DNA of 64,000 nucleotides from Unio delphinus (lineage: Eukaryota; Mollusca; Bivalvia; Unionida; Unionidae). The notes beneath the pieces are model-generated. The model saw only the letters and a list, made by a program, of their open reading frames with translations. It searched no databases and was not told where the DNA came from. Position numbers and translations under genes: made by a program. Shown here one piece after another: positions 1 through 13,300 of this stretch (the stretch's first letter is position 1; each line of letters opens with the position of its first letter). The stretch covers positions 1,488,001 to 1,552,000 of the forward strand of contig JAQISU010000163.1 of NCBI GenBank assembly GCA_029339505.1. The letters run 5' to 3'.

Positions 1-307
1 GAGCTTCTCTAAGTCTTTGCTCGAGTTTCTTCATTTTGGATTCATTTTCGTCCATGATGCTCGCTCTGGATTTTAACTGTTGTAACTTAGAAGCTTGAAG
101 TCGGATCTCGTTTTCCTGACGCCATTGAGACTGCTGTAAAAGTGATGTTTTCTGTGTACATTCCGACAATCGTGTTTCCAAAGTTTCCATCCGCTGCAAA
201 ATGTTATACAGGGCAACTTCATAGTTGGAAAATTCACCAACATAATTCGATCTGCAACCAGTTAGCAATGTAATTACAATTGTCGTGAGAGCAAGTAATG
301 CACTCAT
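1..307 (-). CDS. Secreted coiled-coil protein, 5' end of gene (partial)
   Basis: Reading leftward from an ATG at 305-307, about 102 codons stay open to the window edge. The first 17 residues are hydrophobic (MSALLALTTIVITLLTG) followed by Cys-Arg, a typical signal peptide or lipobox-like start. The rest is rich in Gln, Glu, Leu and Lys with heptad-like spacing of Leu/Ile (for example YNILQRMETLETRLSE and KLQQLKSRASIMDENESK), so a coiled coil is likely. Secreted proteins of this plan in molluscs often end in a C1q or fibrinogen-like head, but that part lies outside the window, so no function is assigned. It could be a single-exon start or first exon; no GT donor interrupts the frame before the edge. 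Confidence 0.6.
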   Translation of the reverse strand, partial: MSALLALTTIVITLLTGCRSNYVGEFSNYEVALYNILQRMETLETRLSECTQKTSLLQQSQWRQENEIRLQASKLQQLKSRASIMDENESKMKKLEQRLREA

Positions 308-1339
308 TTTGTAAGGTGTTAAAAATCAAAAAGTACATCCAGCAACATTAATAAATACGTTAGCTTGTCAGTCTATTTTAAAGTAACCTTAAGGCTGGGC
401 AAATAGGTCAGACACACTCGTGATCTTGATAAGCACCGATTATACTGAAAGTCATATAGATCATACATGGGTTCAGCAACGGTTACTTGAGTTTTTTAGA
501 ATTTGAAAGCACATTCCCTTAAAAGGCGATTATTTACTTTATTTGGATCTTCTAAGCTATATTCCTTTGAAAGCTCATTATGTACAAGCCGAGATAAAAA
601 CATCTGGCAATGTTAAATACGCGGACATTTTAGGACAAGGTCAACCTAAAGGTGTGTTCCAGCGCAATTGGGATTGAATGTCGCGTGCTGTGATATCACA
701 ATGAAAGTTATGCATGATGAAAATAAAATTCGTACTACCCTATATTATGACAATTAAACCATACGATATATCTTTTCTTCACGCAATTTAAAATCTGGTC
801 ACCATTGTAATAGTCGATAGCGATTAAAAATTTTGCCTTGAAGTTATTTGACATCAAATTATTAGGACTGAAAATACATTTTTTTAGATATAAAAACTGC
901 ATTAGTATTACAATTTTAGAACAAAGCACCAGTTAGACACGAAAATTGAGTTCCTAAAACAAAAATTAATAAAGGCATTTTGGTATCGCTTTGATACTGT
1001 GTATCACAGGATGAAGCGGGGTTGGGACTAGATTAGTGAAGACACTGAATGTAACTGCGTTAATAAGATGTTTATTTATAAACACAATTTAAATGTAAAA
1101 CAAATTTGCTACCATTATAAACAAAAGATAAGGAAAATTATAAGATTCCTAGCATGGAATTATCAACAACATGTAACTCAATGAAAGAAACTTCAAAGGA
1201 TGATTTTAACGAAAGGGATTTGAAACTGACATGAATAACGTCTTATCACCCAATCAACAAATACAAGTATATGTATGAATTTACAAATATGTATAGCTCG
1301 TATAACGAAACAGATGTAATTGCTAGTAATATCGGTTAT

Positions 1340-1512
1340 ATTGTTCATATAACGACTTACCAAAGCAAAGGCATGTATGTAATGATTTTATCGTTCATGT
1401 AACGAAACTGCAATGTAAATATGAAGTTATGAATTTACCGTTCAAATAACGAGACTGAGATGTAAATATGAAATTATGAATTTATCGTTCAAACAACGAA
1501 ACTGCAATGAAA
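1340..1512. repeat. 47-bp minisatellite, 3-4 copies
   Basis: Units contain 'gttcaaataacgagactg' and 'tgtaaatatgaaattatgaa'. The 'gttca' starts fall at 1393, 1440 and 1487, giving a period of 47. The leftmost copy, around 1345, is more diverged. Confidence 0.75.
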
Positions 1513-3254
1513 AGGTTATGCTTCTGTTACCGTCCTATTTATTCTATGCACTTTTGGTTCTTTTCGTTCATTGTGATTTTTATTGAATCTGATGGACTTT
1601 TATGTTGCCTATGTTAGTATTGCTTAATTGCGTCGCTTTACTCAAGTTGTTAGACTTTGACTTCAGTACTTCAGTAACACTGTAAATTGAGCAATAAGAT
1701 TGTTGCGTCCGAATCTTTCACTTGGTCAGAGTGAAGGAAAGTATAATGTTAAAGATGTCGTGGTTTGATACGTATGCTAGGTTAAACTACATGCCAATAT
1801 TTATCAATATGTCGTCATACTGCGGCATGTCCACGTCTCGTTTAAGATGAAAGCAAGATAAAACGACCTTATCTACCTGGACGAGCAATGAGTTGATAAG
1901 GGTCATATAGTTGATCGAAAATTGATGCAGTTCCTGGCCTCTGTCCGCGCCATTTTCTCCTACTTGTACAATATTTGTATAATATTTACTGTTAGTTTTC
2001 TTCAATTCTGTTTTGAGACCTCAGTGGTGGCATCATGGTATGATTTCATATGTACATCATGTGAAAGTCCTCTGCTGGTGATTCCTTTCAGAATGCTTTG
2101 TATTAGCTTTTATCAATTCGATTACATTTTGTTTGTTTCGTTCATACAGTTGTTTTTTTTTTTAAATTTTTTTGTATCCATTTCAAGTTTAGCATCTTGT
2201 GATTGATGTTTGATTTCCTTAGTTGCATTTAGTTTGATGCGTCTAATACATACATGCATTTTGTCAGACTGTATATCTGGTCGTTTATGTTTACAAATAT
2301 TGATTCTATTTTGTTTGGCAGACGTTGTATTTGGTTTAAATTGACCGTCCTTCAGGTATTCATTTATCGAAGCCGGAACCGTTCTAAGATATTTAATTAT
2401 TTTTCTACATTGAATATAGAGCAAGGATTTTACTTTATTTTGCTGATACCAAGAGAAGCATCATTTTACCAAGACATACACTTGTTAGATCCTGCCATAC
2501 TTGTAAAAAAAAATGTCTGGACTTGTATTTTGATTTAACGTCAGAGCTACACTTGTGTTCATTATCAGATTCAGATTCTATTCTTTTTAGGTCCAGTTTC
2601 GTAGAGTCACTGCTTGATGTTATACATGCATGTTTAACTTGTTATAATGCCGTTCACAACGCTTGATTCATTTTTTTTCTTCAATCATATTATCCGAATA
2701 TGCACCAATGTTATACATCGCCTGATTCGTCGTCATCCTCCTCTGAATTAGTTGCATCACTTTCCGTGAATATTCAAGATGGAGTTTTGGCCGAAATTGA
2801 TTCTTTTACATTTTGGCGCATTTATTTCGTTAGTTAATGGCTCACCTTTTGAGCATGTTGCTGATGTAATGCGCCGCGCTTTCAGTATATTATCTTATGA
2901 TTGGGCTAATGAATACACGTGTCGGCACAAATCATGTCTTTGTACTGAATTTTGTTTAAGCAAACTAATTCGTTAAGAGAGTGATCACCGATCAGGGATA
3001 TGTATTTTTCCCATAAATCCGTGTCAACTTTTCGCAAGTTTTGGAACGTAGTTAAAGGGGTCACTATATGAATAATGGGTAAATACATTACGAACCCCCT
3101 TGGGGACTTATTCGGACAAGACTTTTAATATCACCTTGGGCACATATTCAGACAATGGGAATTTAACATAAGGAATATTGGCCTGTATACGGGCAAGGGA
3201 AGTTGGGTTTAATAGGAATGTAATAGATGTGAATTTTGGAGTTTGAGTAGAAAG

Positions 3255-3343
3255 TAGATATTGTATCTGTATGCGTTCGCGTACGTATGTGTAGATAGTA
3301 AATATTGTGTTTGTATACGTTCGCCTACGTTTGTGTGGATATG
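3255..3343. repeat. 44-bp tandem dimer
   Basis: Two adjacent units beginning 'atattgt(a/g)t(c/t)tgtat' at 3258 and 3302, with several substitutions between them. Confidence 0.6.
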
Positions 3344-5312
3344 ATATTTGGGATTGTTTTTTCCCTTTTGCTTCTGTGTGGATAGATAATTTGCTTGAAG
3401 ACTATAAAGACGAACGCTCGATAGTTTAAGTAAAGACTTAGCAGATGAAGCCGCAAAGCTAAAATTAAAAGACACAAACCATGCACCCCTTATGTGCAGT
3501 ATAATCGAAATGCATAGCATTATTCAAACATACATCAAACAATCAATGGCAGGATAATTGGTATCAACATCTTATAACGTAATAGCTTTTGATTGCTCAT
3601 ATATTACCATCTCCAATATAACACAACCTCGAAGACCGAAGAAGATAGCTATTATTAAAGTTAAAGCATATAGGTCAGTACAAAACAGACCCAAAATAAG
3701 ATTATATAAGGTGGCTCAACACCCAACGGGCCACGCCGCGTAAGGTGGCAAAACAAATAAAAGGATACAAATATGGCTCAAAATTACTTCACATAAAGTG
3801 GTCCAAACACCAAAGACCATCATGTTCGTCAGCACAAGGCTGCAACAATACATACTTAAATATTAGATTCTAACCATAACACCGTATAAAGTGGTTCTAA
3901 GCCCAGATAATATGGGCCGGGTGGCAACAACAACAAGGTAGCACACTAGTTTAGGAAATTCCAATAGTTGTAATCCAGTTAGAAACATTTTGGCTAACCC
4001 ACACAAGAACAGCACAGAGTTTGTCAAAATTCGTGTAAGACGACAAAATTAGACCAATATACTGGAATAAATTAGAACCAACCTGTGACACGGTGCCGGC
4101 ATGGCCTCTCTCCTCTAACCTTGCCTCGGACTGATACCCCAATAAACAGCGTACAGCGTACACATGAATAATATCACGTATATCCTTACACGGACCAACT
4201 TATAACCTCCCACGAAAGTGTGTGCTAGGACGATTGCCACTGATGACCTCGTCCGATAGATGCAGACAATTAACATGAGTGTGAATTGGGTCTATTCCCA
4301 GTCATGAAGCAAAAACACATACCGAATTCGATCGATTGACGAACATAAAATAGTACAATGCATACCATTTGAAATGAGACAATTGTCAAGAAAGTACTCT
4401 GTTCCAAATAATATTTATTTTGGACACTCGCGATACCACCCCCGTGTTTTCATGACCCATGATATGTCGGACTGTTCTGCTCACAGCTTTAAAAATGTAA
4501 TAATTGTCCATCGGGCTATAGAAATGAAATACTTTGTACTATTTTTGTCAGCAGTCCAGTCGAGTAATTAGGTCAGGTTTATAGCCAATTTTACAAAATT
4601 AAACGTAACAATGCCAATAAATGACAAGTGATATTAAGCAAACTAAACTGATCTTGTAAAAAAAAAAACAATTTTAAAGCTCAACATCTTATATATAAAA
4701 AAGCTATTATGTGGAAGAGAAACAACAATGAATGGGATGTAATGTGTTTACAACGTCTTGTTTATGGGGAAAAATAACTTCAGAATTTAAGAACAGACTC
4801 ATACGCCTGGGAATTTCTTGAGAATCCCGTTTTAGCGGCAAGTTGACACGTTGAGTAGCAGACAATTTTGTGGGGGACAACTTCTTGCAAAATTGGAAAC
4901 TTTTATTAAGATGCAGAATTTTTTTAAATGTATACATTTCCATCTTTTATATAATGTATTTTTTGTAGGGTTCTAAAAGATACATAGTAAATATGATTTT
5001 CTTGGTTACAGGTTCATGAAAGTTATGGAGTGTATTTCCATGTTTACATTTAGGAATCTAATTTTCATTTTGATTCAAAATGTGGACTTTTTGTTCTCTT
5101 TATGAATATCACTTTACGTAACTAAAGTACGATGATTCTTTCTTGATACAAAATGGAGATTTTTTTACACAAAAAAACACGCGATCCAATGTTTATAGAA
5201 ATGTAATCTTTGTGTAGATTTACACGGCGCGCAGAATTGGCCGACATGGTGGGTACGTGATGGATTCTGACCGCGGAGATGATGTTGAGGAATCTAGAGA
5301 CAGAGTGTTACA

Positions 5313-5631
5313 ATGAAATATAATCTTGTTAAGCGCCAAATAGAAATTGAACCTGAAATAAACCCACCAACTCAATGCTATTCTAGAAGCATCGCTTTAA
5401 CAGGTGAAAATGTTCAATCGTTCTTTGTAGCACCAGGTACGAAAACGCTCAGAGATTATTTCTACAACGACGAAGCGAAATTCACCACTGCATCCACTAC
5501 GGTTGCATTCGCCGTAAAGTATGTTCAGCCAATACTTACTGGCCAGCAGCAAAGGAAAATCTGCTAACAAGGACAAAACAGAGCCAGAACACCTAATCCG
5601 ATACAACTATTCGTGTTTTGGTGACCCTTGA
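5313..5631 (+). pseudogene. Hypothetical coding fragment with a probable frameshift
   Basis: An 84-codon frame opens at 5313 (MKYNLVKRQIEIEPEINPP) and ends at 5567. A shift of one frame in the A-rich stretch near 5550 would extend it by some 25 well-mixed residues to a TGA at 5629-5631. A small upstream frame (about 5262-5315, MDSDRGDDVEESRDRVLQ) overlaps the start by ATGA. The local sequence is less AT-rich than its surroundings and has CpG-bearing words. No family is recognised. It may be a lost exon, a retro-copy or chance. Confidence 0.25.
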
Positions 5632-5806
5632 CTTTAAAGTCTGTTTACTTTCACTGTCATATCAGATAAAGCAGTGCAAACTGACGTTCTAGCGAGTTAT
5701 CGCTAGTCATTGTATGTTCCAAATGGCTTGCGTCACTGTCAGAAAATTGAAACTTGTGATTTCATTCGTGAATCACAAGGTCCACAGAACATTACCTCTT
5801 ATTGGT

Positions 5807-6049
5807 TTGTTTGTTTTGTTTTTTATGGTTTAACGCCATTTTCAGCACAATATAGGCTATACACGGCGGCCAGTATTAATGGTGGAGGAAGAACCCGGAA
5901 AGAACCACCGACCCACGAGACGCTACTGGCAAGCTTTCTCACATACCCACATTGGCCGAATCTGAGACTCGAACCCACGCAGACAGAGGTGAGATGGCAC
6001 TGATCCGTAAAGGACAGCGCTTTAGACCACTCGGCCACTCGGGGTCCCG
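5807..6049 (-). mobile_element. tRNA-derived SINE (family 1), recent insertion with 13-bp target duplication
   Basis: The element reads on the minus strand. Its tRNA-like head ends near 6049. The reverse complement of about 6022-6044 resembles a Leu/Ser-type A box (GGCCGAGTGGTCTAAAGC) and that of 5964-5976 a B box (GGGTTCGAGTCTC), so it carries an internal RNA polymerase III promoter. The tail is the T-rich left end (as plus strand) near 5807-5830. Perfect 13-bp direct repeats, 'acctcttattggt', flank it at 5794-5806 and 6050-6062: the target-site duplication of L1-type reverse transcription. A second, older copy lies at 21340-21522. Confidence 0.85.
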
Positions 6050-6062
6050 ACCTCTTATTGGT

Positions 6063-7341
6063 GTCGATCAGATCCCACGTCGGACTCTGATGATCGACTT
6101 TAATCATATTGAACTGAGTGATTTCTTCTACTGGATTGTAGTGACGTAGCGAGGGTGTTCGGCACCCAGTGCAAGGTTCATATATTTTGTGCCCGATGTG
6201 ACTGGATAAGTACGCGTGACCCAGATTCAATCTGAACCAGAGTTAATTCAATAATCATCCAGACATCCTGGCACGAACTTAGTTGTTTACTGTTTACTTA
6301 GTTGTTTCTTCTGAAGCACACTTTGTAAAAGTATACACTGAATCCTACAATCCTCTTCTTCTGCCCCCCCCCCCCCCCAATAGACTCGTCCACGCAAATA
6401 TCGCGCCGTGTTGGTAAAGGAAACTCCAGTCTGGTTTGAAACAGAAGATGAATTTTAGAAATATGTTCATGAATGAAATGATAATACATTTTTTAAATTA
6501 TAAAAATCTATTATTTTTAATGCATTTTAAAGAATTTTTTTCATATTTATTGTTCTCATATTTTTCGATTTTACAATTCATTGAGGGGTACAAACAAATG
6601 AGAATGTAGCCGAATATTAACACGTCATCAAGAACGTCTGCATACTTGTTTTGGGTGGATGCACAAACATGTAGTGGTAAGCTAATTAGTTTTACTGATG
6701 TAGGCCAAGACACGTGTATAGTTGAGAGGTACGGGAGGGAGGGGGCAAGGTTGCCCTTATGTGCGGGCATTAACACACGCCATTTGATTAATGTTATTTC
6801 AGTCTGTCCATAAATTCCTTATTGTTAAATTTCCATATAAGTGTATAACACTTCGTTTGTCGAAACAGGGACAGACCACAAATATATTGTGATTGTTGAC
6901 AAGCTTTTTTCTTTAAACGGATAGATAATAAATCTGACTTCAACATAGATCACGTTATTTTAGTATTTATATTTTAGATTGTAAATAGTTGGATTTTTTA
7001 AAAACAGATCAGTTTTTGACAGTTTTGAACATGAAGTAGATGACCATCGTACCAGAAAGTAAAATCTTTCACAAAATTAGTGCATTTGTTAAATGTTTCG
7101 TTTCGTACATGAATAATACTGCTTTTCCCCAAGTTTTCGTTTCATTAAAGAGACAAATCCGGTGTATACTATCTGCCTACATATACTACAAACGAAGTAG
7201 GCTACTCAAAACTTTGTCAAGTTGGTGGATGATTAAGTGACAAATTGCAAGCAAGCGTGCTATACACACGACATAGTAGAAACTTCCTTATCCTTCACTC
7301 GTTGCATAAATAAGGGACTGGTTTTAGAACAAAACGTGTAT
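6063..7341. other. Non-genic stretch upstream of the TMEM106-like gene
   Basis: AT-rich, with a poly-C run near 6364-6379 and T-rich stretches. The promoter and any 5' UTR exon of the following gene probably lie here or further left, but no clear core promoter motif can be named. An in-frame open stretch from 7237 to 7341 precedes the first ATG of the gene and contains no ATG. Confidence 0.4.
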
Positions 7342-10300
7342 ATGTTCAAAAAAGATTGTACGATTGGGGATGAATTGAATAGAGAAAACTCGAAGATGTT
7401 GCGCAGGCTGTCATCTCCGAACTACGGTTCCGTGTCAACAATTGATAATACCAGCAGTGACAGCGGGTACACCGAGTTATTACTTGGCGGCGTGCCATGT
7501 CCCACGTGCAGGGGGTATGGGCACGTTCCTAAAGGTACCATCCATGACATAAGTACATGTATTATAGACAGTGGACAAACTAATGTAATAAAATCTGTAA
7601 TAATGTAATAAAATCTGTAATGTAATAAAATCTGGAGATTTGACTTCTGTGTCCCGAAATAAATTGTTAAAAGCTAATGACTTTCAGAAGGAATAAGTAT
7701 ATTTTTTTAAAAAAAAAAAACTTTTTATAAGATTTAGTGTTTTCAAGTGAAAGATAATGCATTGCTAAAATAAATGGTCAGTTTAAAAGTCTTGCCCTGA
7801 TGTCGGAGAAAAATGTTAATCAAAACATTTGAACGTATTTTTTAAAACAAATGTTAGTGTACAAAAACTGCATAATTTTTAATATTTTTATATTTTTTAA
7901 AATTATTTTATTTGTTTATTCATTAGCTCATCACTCAAAAATTTGGGTTCAATCCTTGACTGAATCATACCAAATAGTACTAACAGCTGTCTCACTTGGC
8001 ACTCAGCATTAAGATGTTAGTGTTAGGACTGGTCAGCCTGGTGTCAGGATAATATGACTGGTTGGGACATCATGTTACATGTCTGTGGCATGATGCCTCA
8101 GTGCTTGACATCACTATAAAACTGCCACAGTGCAGACATCAAACCGATATGACTGAGAAATTGTTAAAACTATGTTAAAAATCCAAATCACACACACACA
8201 CATACATGCAATTCCAGAACCAGTTTACACTTCTGGTTTTTATTAGGAAATATTATTGCTCTATTTGGATTACCTGAAGATATTACTCTGCAGACAAGTT
8301 TGACGATATCTGTCTAGTCTATTCCTATTGGCATTTGAATACCATGAATACCATAGTTTTGAGAATAAATAAGGCCAGTGGTTTGTTTGGAATTCAATCT
8401 TGTCTGATCAAGTTACCATGACATGCAAAATAGTCAATGAATGGCAGTGGGTGATTTATGTAATTTTTCAAACTAAGAAGTAACCCAACAGCGCTGCCTC
8501 AAGTAAGACAAATTATAGATGTCCGAATTAATAGTTGTCTTTAATGTATCAAAATATATGTATATAATTCATTATAATTATTATCCGAATTAATAGTTGT
8601 CTTTAATGTATCAAAATATATGTATATAATTCATTATAATTATTGTGTTCCTATTGAATATATATTTCAAAACAAGAGGGACAACTTATTTAATTGATTC
8701 CCTTAGTGATTGTAGTTATTATGTTGCCATGGTTATTATTTAATTGTTCAATTTATTTTTCAGAACAAGAGGGACAACTTATTGCATTGATTCCACTTAA
8801 TGACAAAAGACTAAAGCCTCGCAGAACGTAAGTCTGTTGCAGAAGTGCTTGAAAATGTACTTTTCTCTCATTTTGGAAAGGACTTGTAACTTGTAAAATC
8901 CGAGACAAAAACCTGTTTTGATTTGGAAAACTTTATTTACTAACTTTATTTTCAAACCTTTGCTTTTTGATGTCTTTATTCAGGAGTCTGACAATTTAAA
9001 AACTGAAACTATGTCCTCTGATGTTTTTATTACAAATTCAAATTAATTAATTTATGTTTGTTTATATTTTCAAAGATTGTGTGTATGTGTGTGTTCTCTT
9101 ATTTGAATTATGTTTTCTATTTTCCAGTATCCATATTTACATTTAACATTGGATTTAAGCAATACTTTATTTTCAAGGAGGCAATTTTCCAAGTTATTTT
9201 GGCCATATGACTTAAAAAGAGAATAAAAGAAACTACATTGTAACAAATTTTAACTGAGTAGCCAAAATACATTATTGTAATTGCATGATATTAAAATGTT
9301 TAATCAACTACCCTTAATCAATATTTTTTTAATTTAAATTTTATTTTCTGTATGCTTTTTAAATGATACAATAATGGCAATTTGAAAGCTTTCTAAATGC
9401 ATTTGAAACAACCCCTGTACCATGTACATGATGACAATGATAGGGTGTAACTTACTTGAGAAAGAGGTAATGGTTAATCAGCTATCAATATATGTCTGTC
9501 AATGTGCAAGAATTTGTTTGTCAGCGTAATTGATATCAACACTAGCTACTTGATGGCATGAAGACTACATTTTGCTACAAAATAAGCAGTTGAACTGATC
9601 TGGCTAAGGTGAGGGTGTATCTCAAAATATAGGGTTAGTCAATGTACATGTACCTCTAAAACAATCGGAGGGCCAAGTGGTTTTCATTTTCCTAATAAAA
9701 AAAAGCGAAGTTTACACTTTTTAGGCAATTTATTCTCCCACTTCACCTTCTACCATATTCCCTGAGCACTCCATTACTACAGCCCAGATCAAATATTTGC
9801 ATCCAATTATGCGTAGTAAAGCATTTTTGAGAACTCTGCTTGGTAGCATGACCCCATATCACTCCATTACTGTAAGGCCCTTTATTATAACACAATTCCT
9901 GTTATGACACAATTCCTGTTATAACACAATTCCTGTTATGACATGTTTGGTAAATGAGAAAGTAATTTTTCCAATGGGGATTCTGTACAGGACAATTGAT
10001 ACTCTGTTTTGATACATTTGTACAAGACAATTGATACTCTGTTTGGATATGTTTTTACAAGATAATTGATACTCTGTTTGGATACATTTGTACAAGACAA
10101 TTGATACTCTGTTTGGATACATTTGAACAAGACAATTGATACTCTATTTGGATACATTTGTACAAGACAAATGATACTCTATTTGGATACATTTGTACAA
10201 GACAATTGATACTCTGTTTGGATACATTTGTACAAGACAATTGATACTCTGTTTGGATACATTTGCACAAGACAATTGATACTCTGTTTGGATACATTTT

Positions 10301-13300
10301 TGTACAAGACAATTGATACTCTTTTTGGATACATTTACACAACAGTAACAACAAAAATACTAAAGACCACAGTATTGTGTCAAGTCAAATCTCTCTTCAA
10401 GTTCACCTCCATTAAGCAATCACTTGCCTTAAACAGAATTATTTTGAGATGACATGCAAAAGAAATATGTTTGCTTCAAATATCCTGTTTTGCAGTTACT
10501 TGTCTTAAGTGGTCTTTTTTGTGTTTACTTATCAGAGGTAGCTCCTTAAGGCATAATTGAGTCTATTTTGTCTGCTTATTCTTCAATTTCAGCTATCTGT
10601 ATGTGGGCCTGGCAGTATTTCTGTGTTTAGCAACAGCGGGACTACTTGTGTTTTTTATATTTCCAAGAGATGTTCAGTTGAAAAGCCAAAGACCATACCT
10701 TCACCCAAGCCAGGTGTATGTCAATGTGTCAGAGAGATTTGTTTCCTTCTTTATTATGGTACATACAATTAATTGTACTTGCCAGTAAATTTTATATACA
10801 TACCACCCACCAACACTTAGCTGTTAAAAGTGTATAGCAGTGACCTTCCAATAAATTATTGACAGCATCAGGGTGAGTGCATGTTAATATTGAGAGATGT
10901 TTTCTAAAATGTCTTATGATGTTAAAAGTGATACATATATATCAATGAAATTTAAAAGAATACATATATATATTCATAGTATTTTTTTTATTTCTGTAAG
11001 TGATAAAATGATTTCATGTCACAAGGAAGTCTTTTGATTGAAATAATAAACTACATGAGTTATCTTTATATGAAATGTCAAACCTATAATGTAGTTAGTT
11101 ATGAAGATTGTACAAAAATATATCATTCCAACTTTGATGGAAGTTATATTTTTGTCTGCACTTCTCACACATAAGATGACGCATTATAAATCAACACTTC
11201 AACTCACCAGATCATAATTCATTAGATCCAAGTCAAAATGTAGCAATATATACAGTCTGATCGACTCAAAATGAATAAAATCTTCATTCACCACTAACAC
11301 CTCTATTTTGTTTGTTGTTATCTTTCTTTGAGGAAATGCCACTTTCGGAATCAGAAATATCAATCTCAGGTCTTTGTAACCCGGCCAACTTGGTGTTAGC
11401 CAGGCACTGGTTAAATTTAAATTTTTCGGTAAGATCGTGTGCTTATTTTTCAGAATGCTCATTAAGAATTTGGTTAACTGAAAATTCGTTATATGTCTTA
11501 TTTTGGTCTGGTAGTGGAAAGGGTTGAAATGTGCATAACACACACCAACCGTCTTCACTTGGTAATTACATGATTGTCAGTTGCATGATAACTAGTGTCA
11601 CTGTATACTAGCAGTAAAACCAAGCCAGGTACAAAATAATGGCTAAGTGAACTACTTATCCTGGATTATCTTAATTACATGCCTTGTAATAGGTAAGAAC
11701 AGATGCCATTTGAGTAATAGGAAACATTAAAGCTGGGTACTAAAGTGTCACGGGCTGATATTATATCATATCAGGACCGCTATGGTAATAGGCCCTTTAT
11801 GAGAACACTTTATAATTTGTTTTGTACATATCTGATCAATTTCCAAATAAAGTTGAAAAGTCATAAAGCAGTTTTAATATAAACACGTTATTCACATTCG
11901 ACATTGTGATTAAATTGGTACTCATGTGCGTCAGTGCATCTTAGGTTAACCTCATTGTTTAAGTTAGTTACTAGGCTCAATTAAGGACAGGCTAGACAAA
12001 AAGGTTTACTAATCTATCAGATACGGAGTAAACTGTATTTACAACAACTTTTAAAGAAGCAAGAGTGTGTTTCATTATTTTGTATTGCCTTACAACTTTT
12101 AAAGAAGCAAGAGTGTGTTTCATCATTTTTTATTGCCTTACAACTTTTAAAGAAGTAAGAGTGTGTTTTGTCATTTTGTATTGCCTTACAACTTTAAAAG
12201 AAGCAAGAGTGTGTTTCGTCATTTTGTATTGCCTTACAACTTTTAAAGAAGTAAGAGTGTGTTTCGTCATTTTGTATTGCCTTACAACTTTTAAAGAAGT
12301 AAGAGTGTGTTTCATTATTTTGTATTGCCTTACAACTTTTAAAGAAGTAAGAGTGTATTTCATCATTTTGTATTGCCTTAAAACTTTTAAAGAAGCAAGA
12401 GTGTGTTTCATTATTTTGTATTGCCTTGTCTATGTTCTTTTTGCAGTAATTTACACCCTTATCATTTTTTATATTTGGTTTGGTTGCAAGTTTTTTTTGA
12501 TGTAAATGAATGTTGACAATACAATTCCCATGTAAAATGCCAGCACAAATCGTCTGTGCACTCAAAAGTATCGTTAGTTTTGTTAAGCAACACTATGTAG
12601 CTGTAGAAACCTTGGATCTTGCTGATAATTCGTAGTATAAATTTAGATGTAATTGTAACTTCTGTGAAAATTTAGCTGTAGAAACCTTGGATCTTGCTGA
12701 TAATTCGTAGTATAAATTTAGATGTAATTGTAACTTCTGTGAAAATTTAGCTGTAGAAACCTTGGATCTTGCTGATAATTCGTAGTATAAATTTAGATGT
12801 AATTGTAACTTATGTGAAAATTTAGCTGTAGAAACCTTGGATCTTGCTGATAATTCGTAGTATAAATTTAGATGTAATTGTAACTTATGTGAAAATTTAG
12901 CTGTAGAAACCTTGGATCTTGCTGATAATTCGTAGTATAAATTTAGATGTAATTGTAACTTATGTGAAAATTTAGAAGTAAATGTAACTTCTGATTGTGT
13001 ATAGATGTAATTTTACTCTCCATGCTTTAGATATAATTTTAATGTCTGTAAGAATTTAGATGTAATGATAGCTTTTGTGTGAATATAGATGTACATTTAA
13101 CTTGTAAGTGAATATAGATGTACATTTAACTTGTAAGTGAATATACATGTACATTTAACTTGTAAGTGAATATACATGTACATTTAACTTGTAAGTGAAT
13201 ATACATGTACATTTAACTTGTGAGTGAATATAGATGTACATTTAACTTGTAAGTGAATATACATGTACATTTAACTTGTAAGTGAATATACATGTACATT

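Larger units (their letters stand above)
308..5312. other. Non-genic stretch left of the first SINE
   Basis: AT-rich sequence without a convincing gene. It holds a 47-bp tandem repeat (about 1340-1512) and a 44-bp dimer (3255-3343). Around 3690-3930 the phrase 'aaggtggc/aaagtggt' recurs irregularly, which looks like a worn dispersed repeat. All open frames here are short and low in coding character. Confidence 0.5.

Noticed and set aside
2779..2976. Possible small secreted Cys-containing protein
   Set aside because: The start resembles a signal peptide, but the frame is only 65 codons in AT-rich DNA with no splice partner or homolog that I recognise.
5960..6049. tRNA gene
   Set aside because: A and B boxes are present, but the sequence does not fold as a full tRNA and continues into a SINE body with a target duplication.
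9991..10343. CRISPR-like array of regularly spaced repeats
   Set aside because: Units are directly adjacent with no unique spacers, the DNA is clearly eukaryotic, and there are no cas genes.
12065..12505. Periodic frames on both strands over the 48-bp array (also at 10055-10354, 13734-14009, 15758-16165, 18907-19734, 21865-22161, 23290-23568, 46540-47251)
   Set aside because: All follow the repeat period and have equivalents on the opposite strand. They are low-complexity by-products of minisatellites.
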